DNA of 64,000 nucleotides from Rosa chinensis (lineage: Eukaryota; Streptophyta; Magnoliopsida; Rosales; Rosaceae). This document shows positions 33,727 through 45,879 of this stretch, one piece after another (position 1 is the stretch's first letter; each line of letters starts with the position of its first letter). Below the pieces are notes generated by a model that was given only the letters and a program-made list of their open reading frames with translations, was not told the origin of the DNA and ran no database searches. The position numbers and the translations under genes are program-made. Location of the stretch: contig NC_037091.1 in the NCBI RefSeq assembly GCF_002994745.2, forward strand, positions 5,790,001 to 5,854,000. The letters run 5' to 3'.

Positions 33727-34507
33727 TTTTGGCTTAAACTCTCTATCCTGAAACCTCAAACCAAACCAAGTTAGACGTATTCATCATTCTTAACATGCAA
33801 ACTATCTCTAGATGAAACAGAATCAATTTACATTAATATGTGTGATAGAATCACCCTTTTACTTCTATTTTGAAAACCGTGGGAACGACAATAAGAAAAC
33901 TATGCTATAATATGTTAGAAAATCTATGTCCCTATATAAATTAGGCACCTAACAGTTAGAAAGTAACTGTCAGTTTGTCATATAGACAAAAACAATGGGA
34001 GCAAAATCAGCTCATCAGAAGGCCCACCATAAGACACTTTATAAACTTCGATTCTTTGAATCTTTCTCTATGGCAAGGGAAGGTAGTTTTCATAATTAAA
34101 TTTGTATTCTTCCAAGCACAGGCAACATTTCTGATATCTGTATGAGATAGATGTAACCTACGCATCAATCTGTTTCAGCAATGTTGATAATTATCTGCAA
34201 TCTGAGGGGTTGTGGCAGTTGTAATCCTTGTATCTATCACCTGTGATATTAATGAAATATTTAATCAGGTTTCATAATTTTACTCATATTTAGTGTTCTT
34301 AAGATATTTGAGTGAATGCTTCTATTAGTGAGTTGACATATCAAATATACAAAATCTTGCATAACAAAATAATATCACTGTGAGGGTGAGGAAGCATAGA
34401 AAGCAAAAGGCATAACTTTGGAAACACATAATGACACACCTCAGCTATATATACAAATAATCAAGATTGCAGGAACTCACATTGTCAAAAAGAGACCAAA
34501 AAAAAAG

Positions 34508-34633
34508 ACTTTTACTGCAGGACAAAATGAAGTTGTAAAAGGGAAGAAACAAAAAAAATACTAAGTAAGACACTTTTACTGCAGGAGAAAAAATGAAGTT
34601 GTGAAAGGGAAGAAACAAAAAACACTAAGTAAG
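34508..34633. repeat. Tandem duplication (64 bp) in the TZP leader intron
   Basis: ACTTTTACTGCAGGACAAAA...GGGAAGAAACAAAAAA...CTAAGTAAG at 34508-34571 is repeated at 34572-34633 with a few changes. Each copy holds a CTGCAG. It is non-coding. Confidence 0.85.
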
Positions 34634-35704
34634 AAATAAAAAAATACCAGAAACTTATTTCTCTTTGAGACGATAACAGGGAACTTTTGGAGATTTCTTT
34701 GAGAGTTAAATTATAAAACTGCTCAAGAGATATAGAATTATAGTGTAAAGCATCTTTTCTTTTCTTCTTTTTTTTTTTTTAAAAAAAGGGATACGATAAT
34801 TTTAAGTAGCCAATTCACTCAGTCATTAAACAAACTAACAAAGTGCAGATAGCAAAACTGTACACTTCTGAAGATCTTGCTGTCATGAACAAGCCTAATA
34901 GCATGAATTTTGGAGATACACAAGTTGCAGATTATATCATACACTACTAGTTTCTGGGTTTGTTCAAAAGAAAAATAGATATACATATTATGATCTTAGC
35001 TAGTTAAAAAGGGTGTCTCATCCCAACAAAAACCCATTTCTTCGATACACTCTATTTGCATAACATAAAAAAAAAAAAAACAAAAAAAAGTTACCTTTTT
35101 ATTTCTGAGATGCAATGATTAATTCCAAAGCAATATTACAGCTTTATCCAAAAAAGAAGTAAACCCTTTTATTTCTTAAACCCAATTCTTCAATGCTAGG
35201 CATGTCTACTTATCTCATAGTATATATTAACAGCTAAAGCTTAATTGACAAACTTAGGAAACAACATGAATTTCATTCCAGAAGTATTGAACTGACTTCA
35301 TGGTTCTTCTAAAAAAACTTACTCAAGATGAGGAAGAACAAGAAGGCTCTCTATTTTATACGTCTCTAAAAAATAGCTTCTAATGAGCAATCATTTTGAC
35401 TTAAAAAGAAATTCAACCCAAGTAGTCAAATACAGAAACAAAAAGTCCCAACAGTTCATCTCACTGTCTCACCAGAAAATGCAAAAAGTAAGAACCCTGA
35501 AGAACAGAGGTTGCAGCACAAAGCAATCAAATTTTGGCAAACACCCATAAAAGGAAAACCGTTTATAGTGGAGACCCAGAGAGTGCAACACATCTTTGTC
35601 TCACCAGAAAGTGCTTAAAAGAAGAAGCTTGGAGGTTGAAGAACAGAGGTTGCAGTATAAAAGCAAGCAGATTTAGGAAACAACAAAAGTGGAGTCCCAC
35701 GTAC

Positions 35705-35820
35705 CTGTTGTCCTTCAAATCCATAAATTGTTGCCTAAAAAAATGCGAGAGAGAGAAAGAGAGCTTCAAAGAGAAGTGGAAGAGAATGCCTGCCATTACT
35801 TGAACCACACACAGCAGTCT
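35705..35820 (-). other. Candidate TZP 5' UTR exon
   Basis: Minus strand sequence ending AAGGACAACAG|GTACGTGG at 35705 is a good donor, preceded by a (GA/CT)-rich leader. It would join to the acceptor at about 33742 over a 1.96-kb intron, giving the usual TZP-like spliced leader. Position of the transcription start is unknown. Inferred from splice-site quality only. Confidence 0.4.
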
Positions 35821-35895
35821 CTAGCTACATGAATGAATGGAACCACCCACCTTAACCTTTTGCTTAGATTCTGATGTATAAGGTTCAGGAGCCGC

Positions 35896-35901
35896 CACGT
35901 G
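35896..35901. promoter_or_regulatory. G-box upstream of TZP
   Basis: CACGTG in the context GCCACGTGGACA, about 80 bp upstream of the candidate leader exon. G-boxes bind PIF/HY5-type factors, and TZP is a light- and clock-linked gene, so this fits; functional use is inference. Confidence 0.5.
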
Positions 35902-36240
35902 GACATAGTGCATGCCAACAACAACACTGTGGCAGGGTTACTGTGTACATGTAAACAAAGTGACAATTACAGAGGAGAAGAAGATATGAAGAAAGAGAGG
36001 ATTGGTGATATTTAGAATTGGGGAAGTGCAGCTATACTTGACCTTGGGGTCAAGGACAAAAAAGTGGAGGCGGTTTTCTGTATGCTCTAAATTAGAAAGA
36101 TGATTGTGTCATTAGCAAATCATTTGGGGTGTCGTGTAGGCCCCCAAAAGTAGCATTGCCATGATACGTGCCAATTTGTAGACTTGTCATGTATAATATA
36201 CGTATGCTCTTTCGTCACTTCCTCTAAATACCATGACCAG

Positions 36241-36950
36241 TAATACTCTACAATCAAATTCTTAGCTTCGAGAACACTACAGAGGTCTTTTCACTCGTTG
36301 AAAACTAGCAGGCTCCACCCATTATATGTGTGGAGAGAAGTTAAAGTAGTGGAAAAACTTCCTGTACAACTACCACATTTTCTACTTTTTTTTTCTTTCT
36401 ATTTTACAATTTACCATATTATCCTTATTGATTAATTATATTTCATAGTTTTTTAATATATAAATGTTAAATTAGTAAAAAAATTCTATTTTGAAGAGCA
36501 AACTCTCTTCTCTTAATAATAGTATAGATATATTATATAATACGACATATGTGTTGTTTCTATTTCTCTCCGAAATATAGCTGATACGTCCTGAATTTTT
36601 AATACTTTAAATTTATAAATTAAAGTAAATTTAAAAAAAAAAGTGATAGGACTCAATAATCACAACCATTTTTTTTTTTTTGGTCTAACAGTATTCACTA
36701 GTTGACTCGAGGAATTTGATAGATATTCAGGAAATAATGGCGTTTTGTGTATAATCTAAACTAATTCATTATTTTAATCATTTGTGTACTATTGCTTTAG
36801 ACCATTTACCTAATTTGGGCCTAACAAATGCTCACTTACTCCACTAAAAGATGTGTGTGCCCACTTACCCAATTTAAATGTAAAAAGACAAGTTTATCGT
36901 TCAAATAATAAAAAGTCATTGGAGACTTCGCTGGAATCCAGTCGCTAGAC
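36241..36950. other. Gene-free interval upstream of TZP
   Basis: AT-rich with T runs at 36388-36398 and 36669-36681; no ORF or domain. Confidence 0.5.
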
Positions 36951-36994
36951 TCCTGTCACCGGCCGGAGATTCCCAAAAAGGTCACCAGAGATTT

Positions 36995-37265
36995 TTATTG
37001 CCCCCCAATAAGTTTTTGTCGGGGTGTCAATAAAATTTATCGAGGGGAAAATTTATTTGGGGGGCAATAAAATGTTTATTGGGTATTATTGGAGGGCAAT
37101 AAAACAGGACGCGGGACTCCGGTCATCGGTCCGGAGATTGCCAGAAGTTTGCAAAGAGGGGGGCAATAAAAAATTTATTTGGGGGCAATAAAGTTTATTG
37201 GGAGGCAATAAAAAGTTTATTGGGGCAATAAAAAGTTTACTGGGTATTATTGGAGGGGGAATAAA
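36995..37265. repeat. Degenerate minisatellite, unit like GGGGCAATAAAAAGTTTATT
   Basis: About ten irregular copies of the motif GGG(G)CAATAAA(A)..TTTATTG, with an inverted start (TTTTATTGCCCCCCAATAAG at 36995-37014). Two larger blocks each end in GGGTATTATTGGAGGG followed by a CCGGTC/CCGATC-rich piece, so the whole also looks like a ~170-bp duplication. Likely part of a DNA element between about 36780 and 37510, whose ends I could not define. Confidence 0.65.
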
Positions 37266-37511
37266 ACCAGACTCCGATCGCCAAATTCTGGTGGTCGGTG
37301 GTCGGATTCCGACAGCCAGTGACCGAATTTCGTCGAAGTCTCTCTCTAAGTGGCAAATGGAGAGAGGGAAAATTGTCCCAAAAATAAATAAAAAATAACT
37401 TAATTGGGTATTAGCGCAACAAAATATGTAATTTGTTGGATAAATGGACAATCTTATAAGATATTTAGGTAAATGAGGTTAGTGTAACTTAAATTTAGGT
37501 AAATTGAGATT

Positions 37512-38500
37512 TTCTCCTTAATCTAATCCTATTATGAAGGAGATTAAGAAGTAGATGAATTGAAGGTGTGGTTTAAAGTTTTTCTTTACTTTTGCCAAAA
37601 GGCTGTATTGATTATAATGAAATGGACCAAACCTATCTTCAATTATTGAACAAGAAAGAATCTTGTTAAACCCTGCAAGCTTTACGAACCCTGGAAGGTA
37701 AGGTTCACCTTGTAACGCAAAGACAAATGATAAGGCTGAGACGTAGGAACTTCCTTCCTTACCATTGGATGACCAAACTGCCCACCTATTATGGAAGTCG
37801 GCGACTTAGCAACTACAGTGAATTGAGCAACTCCGACTGTTTTTTTTTATAATTTTTGTATTATAGGGACACAGAAATTGACAACTCTGTTAATTCAAAA
37901 CATTCTTTTATCCAAATGTGAGTCATGTGTCCTTGCACATCAGTGGTAATATGGTAATTTCATGATAATATACACATTTTTTTCTAATTAAGAATAAATA
38001 TACATAAAAAGAAAAAATATTTTTTAGAGTGCAAATTTATAAACTTCCACCTTTTTTAATTAAATTATATCATATGATCCTAATAAGCATTAAAATTAAA
38101 AATTATAGAATTGATGTTGTCATTCATCAAGAAACTACTAATTTAATTAAAAAATAGAGTTCGGATTATTTCCAGTCATCGTGACAATATCAATCCAATT
38201 AAGTGGAATGCCATAAATCTCCACACTATTCTTTCTTAATGTATATTTGTTACTAGTTAAAATAAAAATAATTAGATAATCATATTAGCCCTTGTGTGTA
38301 CGGGGCATCCCTCACAATCGGATAGAAAACGTTGAAAGTAACGAAAATGGTATAAATTGGCAATTTTCGCAAAATTCAAGAGCTTAATTTTCACAATTGC
38401 AAGTTTGAGGTGTAAATTGACAATTATAATCAAATTTAAGGGGTATTTCAATAATTATGCTTTTTGTAAATGGAAGATCATGCATTCAACTCATAGATGT
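37512..38500. other. Gene-free interval
   Basis: AT-rich, no ORF with domain, no tRNA. A weak inverted theme (GGTATAAATTGGCAATTTTC / GTGTAAATTGACAATTA at 38349-38425) may be more MITE sequence. Confidence 0.45.
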
Positions 38501-38506
38501 CTTATG

Positions 38507-38680
38507 ATGTTCACTTGGTTAGTAACTGATCAAATAAACTATGATCAACCACCCTTAGATTTACATCCAAGGATTGAAAATAAAACAACTCAACTTACAA
38601 ATAATTCTTTCCACCATTGGATTTACATCTGAGAGCGGTTGAGTATAGTTTATTTGGTCAGTTACTGACCAGGTGAACAT
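38507..38680. mobile_element. Short fold-back MITE
   Basis: ATGTTCACTTGGTTAGTAAC continuing through TGATCAAATAAACTATGATC at the left matches the inverted right end ATGTTCACCTGGTCAGTAAC with few changes over about 60 bp per arm. The element is about 174 bp. No sure target duplication. Confidence 0.75.
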
Positions 38681-38700
38681 TCTCATTGTATTATATATAT

Positions 38701-39096
38701 GGACTAAATTCTACTTACTACCCTGTACTTTCAAGGGTTCATCAATTCAGTCCCTGCACTTCTAATTTAATCAGAAAAGTTCTTGCACTCTCCAATTTCA
38801 TCAAATCAATCCAATCCATCACCACTCCATCAATTTTCGGGGAAAATTTCCAAACTACCCATCTGTATTCACAATATTGACGCGTTGGCAGGCTGCCTAA
38901 CAATGGGTAGTTTGAGAATTTTCCCTATGAGAAGGTCCCATGTCAGCATTTTAACAGCGAAAATTGACGGAATAGCGACGGATTGGATCGATTTGATGAA
39001 ATTGGAGAGTGCAAGGACTTTTCTGATTAAATTAGAAGTGTAGGGACTGAACTGATGAACCCTTGAAAGTACAAGGTAGTAAGCATAATTTAATCC
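38701..39096. mobile_element. Fold-back MITE, 396 bp, arms ~140 bp
   Basis: Left arm from GGACTAAATTCTACTTACTA and right arm, inverted, from GGATTAAATTATGCTTACTA stay paired for about 140 bp (GTACTTTCAAGGGTTCATCA...AATTTAATCAGAAAAGT...). A 9-bp TATATATAT lies on both sides (38692-38700, 39097-39105). That suits a Mutator-type MITE, but the duplicated bases are simple sequence and prove less than usual. Confidence 0.85.
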
Positions 39097-39456
39097 TATA
39101 TATATTTTCAGTTATTAACTTGTTATGTAATTTTTTTTTTTTGGTCCAAACCTTAACTGTCTCATATGCTCACCGGCAAGTGGAAGATAATGAATTGAAA
39201 TTGATTTCACTTCTCAAGGATGAGTATCGAGTGAAATTAGTTCCACTTTTTTTTAACAAAGTAATTATATGGATTTCATTAATACGATAAGGCCAGAATG
39301 ACAATTACATATCCTTCCGCTACCATGTACAGATAATCAAGAAGTTGTGATGTAAAACACACCACGATGATACATAGTCTAGATCATTCATTCAAAAAAG
39401 TCATGCTCACTTATTCTAGTGAGCCTATGTACTATGAAGCAAAGCATAGTAATAGG

Positions 39457-42168
39457 TGTCACGCCCCTGATTTTACACACATGAAAATCGATATATATAA
39501 TCCCATAATTATACATGCGTGAATGTTCAGTCATCAATACAAATACCTGGAACATCTTTCCTTTAAAACAAGTACATGCTGATGCCCTGAATCCATCCGA
39601 GTTAATATAATCTCGCTCCATAGAGTTATATATTACACATATTTACGAATTAAATTGCCATCACAAAATAAAGCGTAAATGCTCCTAAGAGCTTACTACA
39701 TAGCGGAAGTCATAATAATGGCAAAGCCAATAAAATTTGCTTCCTACCCGTTCAGCTGCCAACAAACTACCTCAGCTTCAGCCACGATTTTTCTGACCTG
39801 CAGGATTAACCCCTACACCAAAAGAATGGTGCACCGGGTTTCCACACAACAAAACCCGGTAAGCTTATGAAAGCTCGTATGAGTAACTCATGAACATCAA
39901 TCAACAACTCACACACATCAGCTAAAGGAAACCATGCAGCCATGATTCCTTCTAACACTCCATAACCCTTCCATCTAAAGGACGACATAAATCACCCCTG
40001 TGACAATGTTCTATTTGCTAACTTAACCATCAAGAAGCAATCAAGTCTCATCTAGACAATAAAAGAAGAATACTCAAGGAATTCTCCTTTAACTACATAC
40101 TTATGAGTCTCCAGCAACCTCGATCGTCACTCCCATAATCTATAATGGTAGACAGACTATCGCCCTATTGAAATCGTAACCACTCATCCGACTACGGACT
40201 TGATTACCTATTTCCTGCCTTGGTTACCGTCTGCGACCTGTCACCATCTGTGACATGTGGTTTCAGACCCCGTCTGGTCTCAAAATCAACATTAAGGTCA
40301 CCATATGTGCTCTGTCACCATCTGTGCTCGGTCACCATCTGTGACACATGATCTTCAGACCCCGTCTGGTCATGAAATCAAACATCAAGGTCACCGTCTG
40401 CAACCTGTCACCATCTGTGATATGAAATCTTCTTAGACCCTATCTGGTCTTAAAGTCAAACGTTAAGTAAGTCGCACCCGACCTAAAGACGTTACAACAT
40501 CTAGCTTCGGCTTTCCTAATCCCTGCTCACCATCTGTGACTCTTGGTACAAGGACCAATACATTTAAAATGAGTCACGCTTGACTCAAAAATGTAACATC
40601 AAGCTCAATACTTTTCAAACAATAGAAAACATCTTTTTCCACAATACTGTTTCCCGAAAAGTCACATTCAACAATAATATGAACATCATCATGCATGTTA
40701 TTATTCATCACAATCATCCACAATGATATATATATTTCACGTAAATATATATATATATATATATATGTAGACATTCGCTCAGGAATGCCTACTAATACCA
40801 ACTATAGTTTGCAGTTAAATGATTAACGCCGAAACAATAATGGTAATTCTATTCATAGAGAACCTTGTGAGATTACTCACCTCGAACTCCTGCTGCGTCT
40901 TCAATAAAGCACAAAGCCGCCAATTCACAAATAATCGTCCACTGTACTTCGTCAAGTACCTATTCACATACAGTTCCAACTTAGTGATGATTCACATTTG
41001 ATTTAAGTTCGAAACCCCCTGTTTTGAACTAAAACCCCCAAAGTGGCGCCAATCGAGGCAAAACCACATCTGAGACCTCCCAAAGTCTCCGGAATACGTC
41101 CACGATCGATGTGACCAAACCACAAGTCGATCGGACGCTCGAATCCTCACGGATCGAATAAATCGATCGGTATGAAACTGCAAAAATCATAACAAATCCA
41201 TTCGAACTCCAAAATTTGCATATTATATATCGAAACGCTCGTATCAATGAGTAGAAGACATATAATACCAGAAACAGTCCCATACATGGCCGGAACACAG
41301 CCGGAACGCCGCCACAGGCGGTGGTGCACCGCCGCCGGCCAAAACTCAATATTTCACAAAACTCCCAACATCAAAAAGCTTCATCTAAGCATTCTTGTGA
41401 ACTTTCATAACTGGATCGAAGTCAGAAAACAAGCTTAAGGGATCGAAAACTACCTCACAAGCCGTGAACAATAATCCCAACTGAGTTGAACCGATTTCCA
41501 CGTAAATCGATCAAAACAAACACCATAGATCAACTCAAACGACCGCCACGAAGCCAAAGAAGGAAACTTGAAGCCTTGAAGTCGCCGGAACTGTGTTTTC
41601 CGGTCGGGTCCGATTTCCTCAACCTGTGCCGCTTTGCAGCGCCGCTGTGAAGGAGAATCGTCGCTAGAGACGACCGGAGCAAGGAGGCGAACTGATCTGG
41701 GCTCATTTCACCGGAAGAGGTCACCGGAGCTGTGAGTTCCTACCAGGTTGGATCGCAGGGTTCGGGTCGGGTCAGTCGAAAAACTTCGACTCTGAAGGTG
41801 CAGACGAGAGAGAGAAGAGCAGCTTCCGAAAAAGGAAAGTGGAATAATGAAATAATTTCTGATTTTTCTCTATTTATACTAAAATGGAAACTTCTTCCCA
41901 TAGCCATAACTTCTTCATACGAACTCCGATTTACGCGAACTCGTATCGACGCGCTCTACAACTTTTGTGAAGGAAGTTTTCCGAGAATCCCAACATATAA
42001 AAAGTCAAACTTCACACGACCCCCTAAACTGTGAAATTCAAATATTTATACGTACGAAAACCATTCCACTCCACATACAACCTACGAATAAAGCATACTA
42101 ACAATTATTCGTACAATTGGTCCATTATTAATTACCAAAATTACATAACGAAAATCCAGGTCATCACA
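39457..42168 (-). mobile_element. Solo LTR of a long-LTR retrotransposon (copy 2)
   Basis: A 2712-bp unit reading, on the minus strand, TGTGATGACCTGGATTTTCG ... GGGCGTGACA, with a perfect 5-bp duplication ATAGG at 39452-39456 and 42169-42173. It has no coding region. It is related to copy 1 at 21114-23685 (see there). It is the less decayed of the two at its termini. Confidence 0.85.
40225..40545. repeat. Minisatellite inside solo LTR copy 2
   Basis: Repeats of CTGTCACCATCTGTGACATG, CAGACCCCGTCTGGTC and AAATCAAACATCAAGGTCACC alternate about three times with small changes. CAGACC.CGTCTGGTC is itself nearly palindromic. Copy 1 has a minisatellite at the corresponding place but with a different unit. 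Confidence 0.8.
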
Positions 42169-42696
42169 ATAGGCAACATACCCTAAAGGCTACATCTTTT
42201 CCTTGCCCTTGGAGGTAGGGCTAGTCGGCTTTTCCGAGTGGAGATAGGAAAGCACATCTTCAGCAGAGACCGGTTTCTTTGGCTTGGGAGGATTCTTGTT
42301 TTAGGAACCTAATGGCCGTCCCCGTTTCTTTTTGAAAGTGGAGTCATGGGAAACATCTCCCCTAGGCATCATGACTTGCGCAGGAACCAACATTCCACCT
42401 GGTGTTTCTACTCATCCCAATGATTTGGCAGAAAGCTTGATTGAGGCAGCATGCATCTTCATCTTCTTTGTTGGTGCGGGTGAACCATTGTGGCCAACTA
42501 CAAGCTGCCCTAGTGTGAGCTTTAGTTTCTTAGGAGAGGCAAAGGGAGAGCCAGGCCTTCCTCGCTTCAAGGGAGACTGTTCTGCACTAGGTACTAATGC
42601 AAGCTGCTTGTTGGCTGCCTCTGGGGTTTGCAGATTGGCATGACGGAGAACCAGAGGTTTGCACAGTTTGGAGGTAGAGCTAGAGCTAAACAGACT

Positions 42697-43518
42697 TCAT
42701 GCCACAGGAGGCAGAATGGGCGTTTGGATGCCTTGAAAAAGAAATGCACCTCCACTAAAAGTGCAGTGCGCAAAACCTGCAAAAGAACTAGGCAACTCCA
42801 CCTTGTTTTCAACCTGTTTTGGATCCAAGCTCGGTTGAGCGTTCTTAACTGCGTACAGGCATGCCCCATTCTCATGAAAGATAAGACTGCAATCTTGACA
42901 ACGACCAAGCAGATTTTCAAAATAAAACAAGATTTCCTCAATAACCCCCGGCGCTAGCTTTAGGGTTTTTGTCAGGAAGAAGGGTTTGGCAATATGGTGT
43001 GCCACATGAACCCTAATGTTACCTGTTGCCTTGAACAATTTCTCATCCCACTCCAGGAACCTGCCTGCAATCGAAGCAACATTCACAATTGTATTCTTTA
43101 CCTCTAAGGCTAGCGGTATGTTATGCAGCTTCACCCAAAAAAACAAATCATGCATCTGAATTGCAGTGGGGGATTGCAATCCATCATACTTATGGATGAT
43201 GACTGGTGTACGCTGAAAATACCAAGGCCCGCCTCGTAGGACCTTGTTCCTGTCCTTGCGCAGATCAAAAGATATCACAAAGTGCTTCTGCGCTCTTTCC
43301 TGGACCTTGAAAGCAGCGTTGAGAACCCAAATATGCTTGAAATGGCGCTGCAAATCCGGTGCAGTAAACGGCTTTGGCGTGAGAGGTCGAGCCAGGAGGT
43401 ATGCCTAAGAACCTCGCCTGGTATCTGCTCCTGGCATCTTGGAGATATCCACCACATCATCGCCTAGGAGAGCCAGCGACGATGCAAAACTTGCTGCAAC
43501 ATCATCGATCGTTGCCAT
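42697..43518 (-). pseudogene. LINE ORF1 protein (DUF4283 + zinc knuckle), stop-containing
   Basis: Nucleic-acid-binding ORF1 of a plant LINE. The frame opens at ATG 43518-43516. After about 40 codons there is one in-frame TAG, then it runs open to 42697. It has the DUF4283 pattern (FVISFDLRKDRNKVLRGGPW, WVKLHNIPL), and a knuckle CQDCSLIFHENGAC of CX2CX4HX4C type where the usual Gly after the second Cys is Ser. Downstream, 42230-42690 still shows the low-complexity, KRGRP-containing tail of ORF1 in broken frames, ending near 42195. Confidence 0.8.
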
Positions 43519-43979
43519 GGAGTGAGGGATCGAGAAGCAAATCTGAGAGTTCTAGGGTTTTGGGGCGTCAGAGCGGCGCCTAGGGTATCACTATTATGAA
43601 AATTAGTTCCACTTAGAGTCAAACTTCATGTAACAACTACTTCATATCTTTGTAGCATAAAAATGTATTTTAGATGGCGTCATCAAAAACGAAAAGAAAA
43701 AAGTTTAGAGGAAATAAAATGAAGGATAGTTCTATACGGACCTCCCAATTTGTTACTTATACATCTCCTAATTTTTATATAATTTTATTTCCTATTTTGC
43801 CCGCTAATAAAATGAGAAGAAAAATAAAAGATCAGCTGGCGCAACAAGGTCGTAGTAGTTGTGTTCCCATCACATCATCTTCTCCTCCGTTTCAGTTCAA
43901 CTTATTTAGTGATGTGAAAGAACAATCGGCAAAGATACATGAAAGACCAACAAGCGTTTTTTGGGCAACATATTCAAAT

Positions 43980-44236
43980 GGGAGATTTTCATAAATGGTT
44001 ACTCAACTATGACTCATTCGACACTTTGGTCACTCAAGTTTCAAATATATCATTTTAGTCACTCAAGTATTACACTGTCATTCACAAAAGTCACCCAAGG
44101 GGCATTTTTTCTCACAACAAAGTGACTTTTGTGAATGACAGTGTAATGCTTGAGTGACCAAAGTGATATATTTGAAACTTGAGTGACTAAAGTGTCGAAT
44201 GAGTCATAGTTGAGTGGCCAAAGTGACTATTCTCCC
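43980..44236. mobile_element. Fold-back MITE with perfect 9-bp target duplication
   Basis: Ends GGGAGA...TCTCCC; arms of about 115 bp pair almost perfectly (ACTCAACTATGACTCATTCG..., GTCACTCAAGTTTCAAATAT...). TATTCAAAT stands at 43971-43979 and 44237-44245. Long arms with a 9-bp duplication fit a MULE-derived MITE. Arm identity is high, so this is one of the younger insertions here. Transcripts through it would form a long hairpin. Confidence 0.92.
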
Positions 44237-44245
44237 TATTCAAAT

Positions 44246-45125
44246 ATCTAAACCTCCCTTTCGAGCCTTGTGAGCCTTCCAATTATGAAGATATTAGAAA
44301 ATTCTTCCACTTCTATCAAGCCTAAGGAACTAACCTTGTCGAATTAAAAGACAACCCCAATTTAAGTTTCTTCTTCTTTTCTAGTTATATATTTGTAGAA
44401 GGAAGAAATAACCACCAAAATGATTATGGAAGCATATCTTAGTTACAGAGCTTAGGCTAAATGAGAATGAAGAATGAACCTTGTTGATTAATCTCCATTG
44501 CTTTTTTATGAAATTGAATCAAGTGTCTTTGCAATTGGAAAAATTGTTAGAAGAATTGAGAACCTGGGTGGGTTGAACAAAAGTGAGGTTGAGAGAGAGA
44601 GAAGAGAGAATACTTTACTCTATTCTCCACTTCTCCTTGGATTGAACACGACTTAAAAGAGTCGGTTTTTTTTTTTTTTTTTTTTTTTTTCATATTGTAA
44701 GAGGGGTATAATAGAAAATAAATTTTAACAAAAATTTGGAGAGATATAAATAGCAAATTGGGAGGTTTGAATATAACCACTCTAAAATGAAAGAAAAGGC
44801 TACATGCGAGAAATTTTCTAGTCTATTTAATTTATTGTTTTACAATATGCATCCGTCTTATCACATTAATAAAGTTGGATAAATAATTAATGCTAAATAT
44901 AAAATAAGAGAAGAAATAAAATAAAAACTTAAAATAAAAAAAGGGCCAATGGAGTAGCTAGAGTGGGGACTTCATGTATTTTAATTATTTTTTATTGCGA
45001 TATTGTTCATGTGTCCTTTTCTGAATTGAGAGGGGATGTAAATTCATTAATTGGTAGAGAGAGGCAACGATACACAGTAACCTGTAGTGGGCCTATTAAA
45101 ATCAAGTTACAGTCTAGGAAATTTA
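44246..45125. other. Gene-free interval
   Basis: Contains a 23-base T run (about 44667-44690) and AT-rich DNA; no gene. Confidence 0.5.
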
Positions 45126-45513
45126 AGACATCTTTAGCAAACTCTCTATTTTGACACCTTAGCTAATTTGGAAAGCATATTTAGCTTTTTATCACTTTTA
45201 GCAGCTGCACCAGACTCCTAAGTGACTCTCCATTTTAATTTTTAGCTATCTCGCTCCTAAATATAGAGAGCGAGATGAAATTCTCCATTATTTTTGTTAA
45301 TTTTAAAACATTTCTTCTAAGTCGTTCTATGTAATTTATAAATACATTTAATATATTTTTTCTTCATTCAATTAATAATATAACTTCAAATCTAGCTAAA
45401 ATAGAGAAAACTGATGCAGACGTGTTTCTAAAGTGGCTAGCTAAAATGACTTTTTAGCTATTTTAGTTAAAATTTGATTAAAAAAATGGCTAGCATTGCT
45501 AAAGATGCTCTAA
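45126..45513. mobile_element. TIR element of hAT-MITE type
   Basis: Left AAGACATCTTTAGCAAACTC and right, inverted, AGAGCATCTTTAGCAATGCT mark the ends; further inward TTAGCT/AGCTAA motifs recur on both sides. About 390 bp, no coding region. The terminal AGAGCATCTTTAGCA is common among plant hAT MITEs, which is a recollection, not a search result. Borders are approximate. Confidence 0.55.
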
Positions 45514-45879
45514 GTACCCTAAGTTGAATTATCTTGGATAGCATTGTGCTCAACTTGACACTACCGAACTCAAATCAAATAAGCCAAATTTGAGTTTCAA
45601 TTTATTCACACTTCATGGGACCTCCTTGCGCAGAGGGAGCTTCCTCAAGATTGCCTACAAAAATAACTTGGAGCTTCCTCCAAATTACCTACAAAAATAC
45701 TCTCCATAACCTTACATTTGCCTAAAAGAGCAGCCTTACTGACTATATGCTCATAGTTGAATCTCAGAGTTGCTAACGCTAGTGCAATAACTCGAAGAGA
45801 AAAGGAGGATAAGCGTGCTTAATAGAGATCTAAATATCATGTATCATCCTAACCCTAGTGTTGCGCCTCATCGGAGACT
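45514..45879. other. Gene-free interval
   Basis: No recognised feature apart from a repeated GAGCTTCCTC phrase (45647-45675). Confidence 0.4.

Larger units (their letters stand above)
39249..43599 (-). mobile_element. ORF1-only LINE, interrupted by a solo LTR
   Basis: A 15-bp target duplication AAATTAGTTCCACTT lies at 39234-39248 and 43600-43614. A T run starts at 39249, which is the poly(A) tail of a minus-strand LINE, and the 5' end lies at 43599. The LINE is split by the solo LTR at 39457-42168. Its right part holds ORF1 with DUF4283 and a zinc knuckle. Its left part (39257-39451) is a 3' UTR ending in the LINE-like AATGAAATCCATATAATTAC before the tail. The solo LTR's own 5-bp duplication shows the two parts were adjacent, so this copy was about 1.63 kb and had no ORF2 (no endonuclease or RT) before the LTR arrived. 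Confidence 0.8.
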
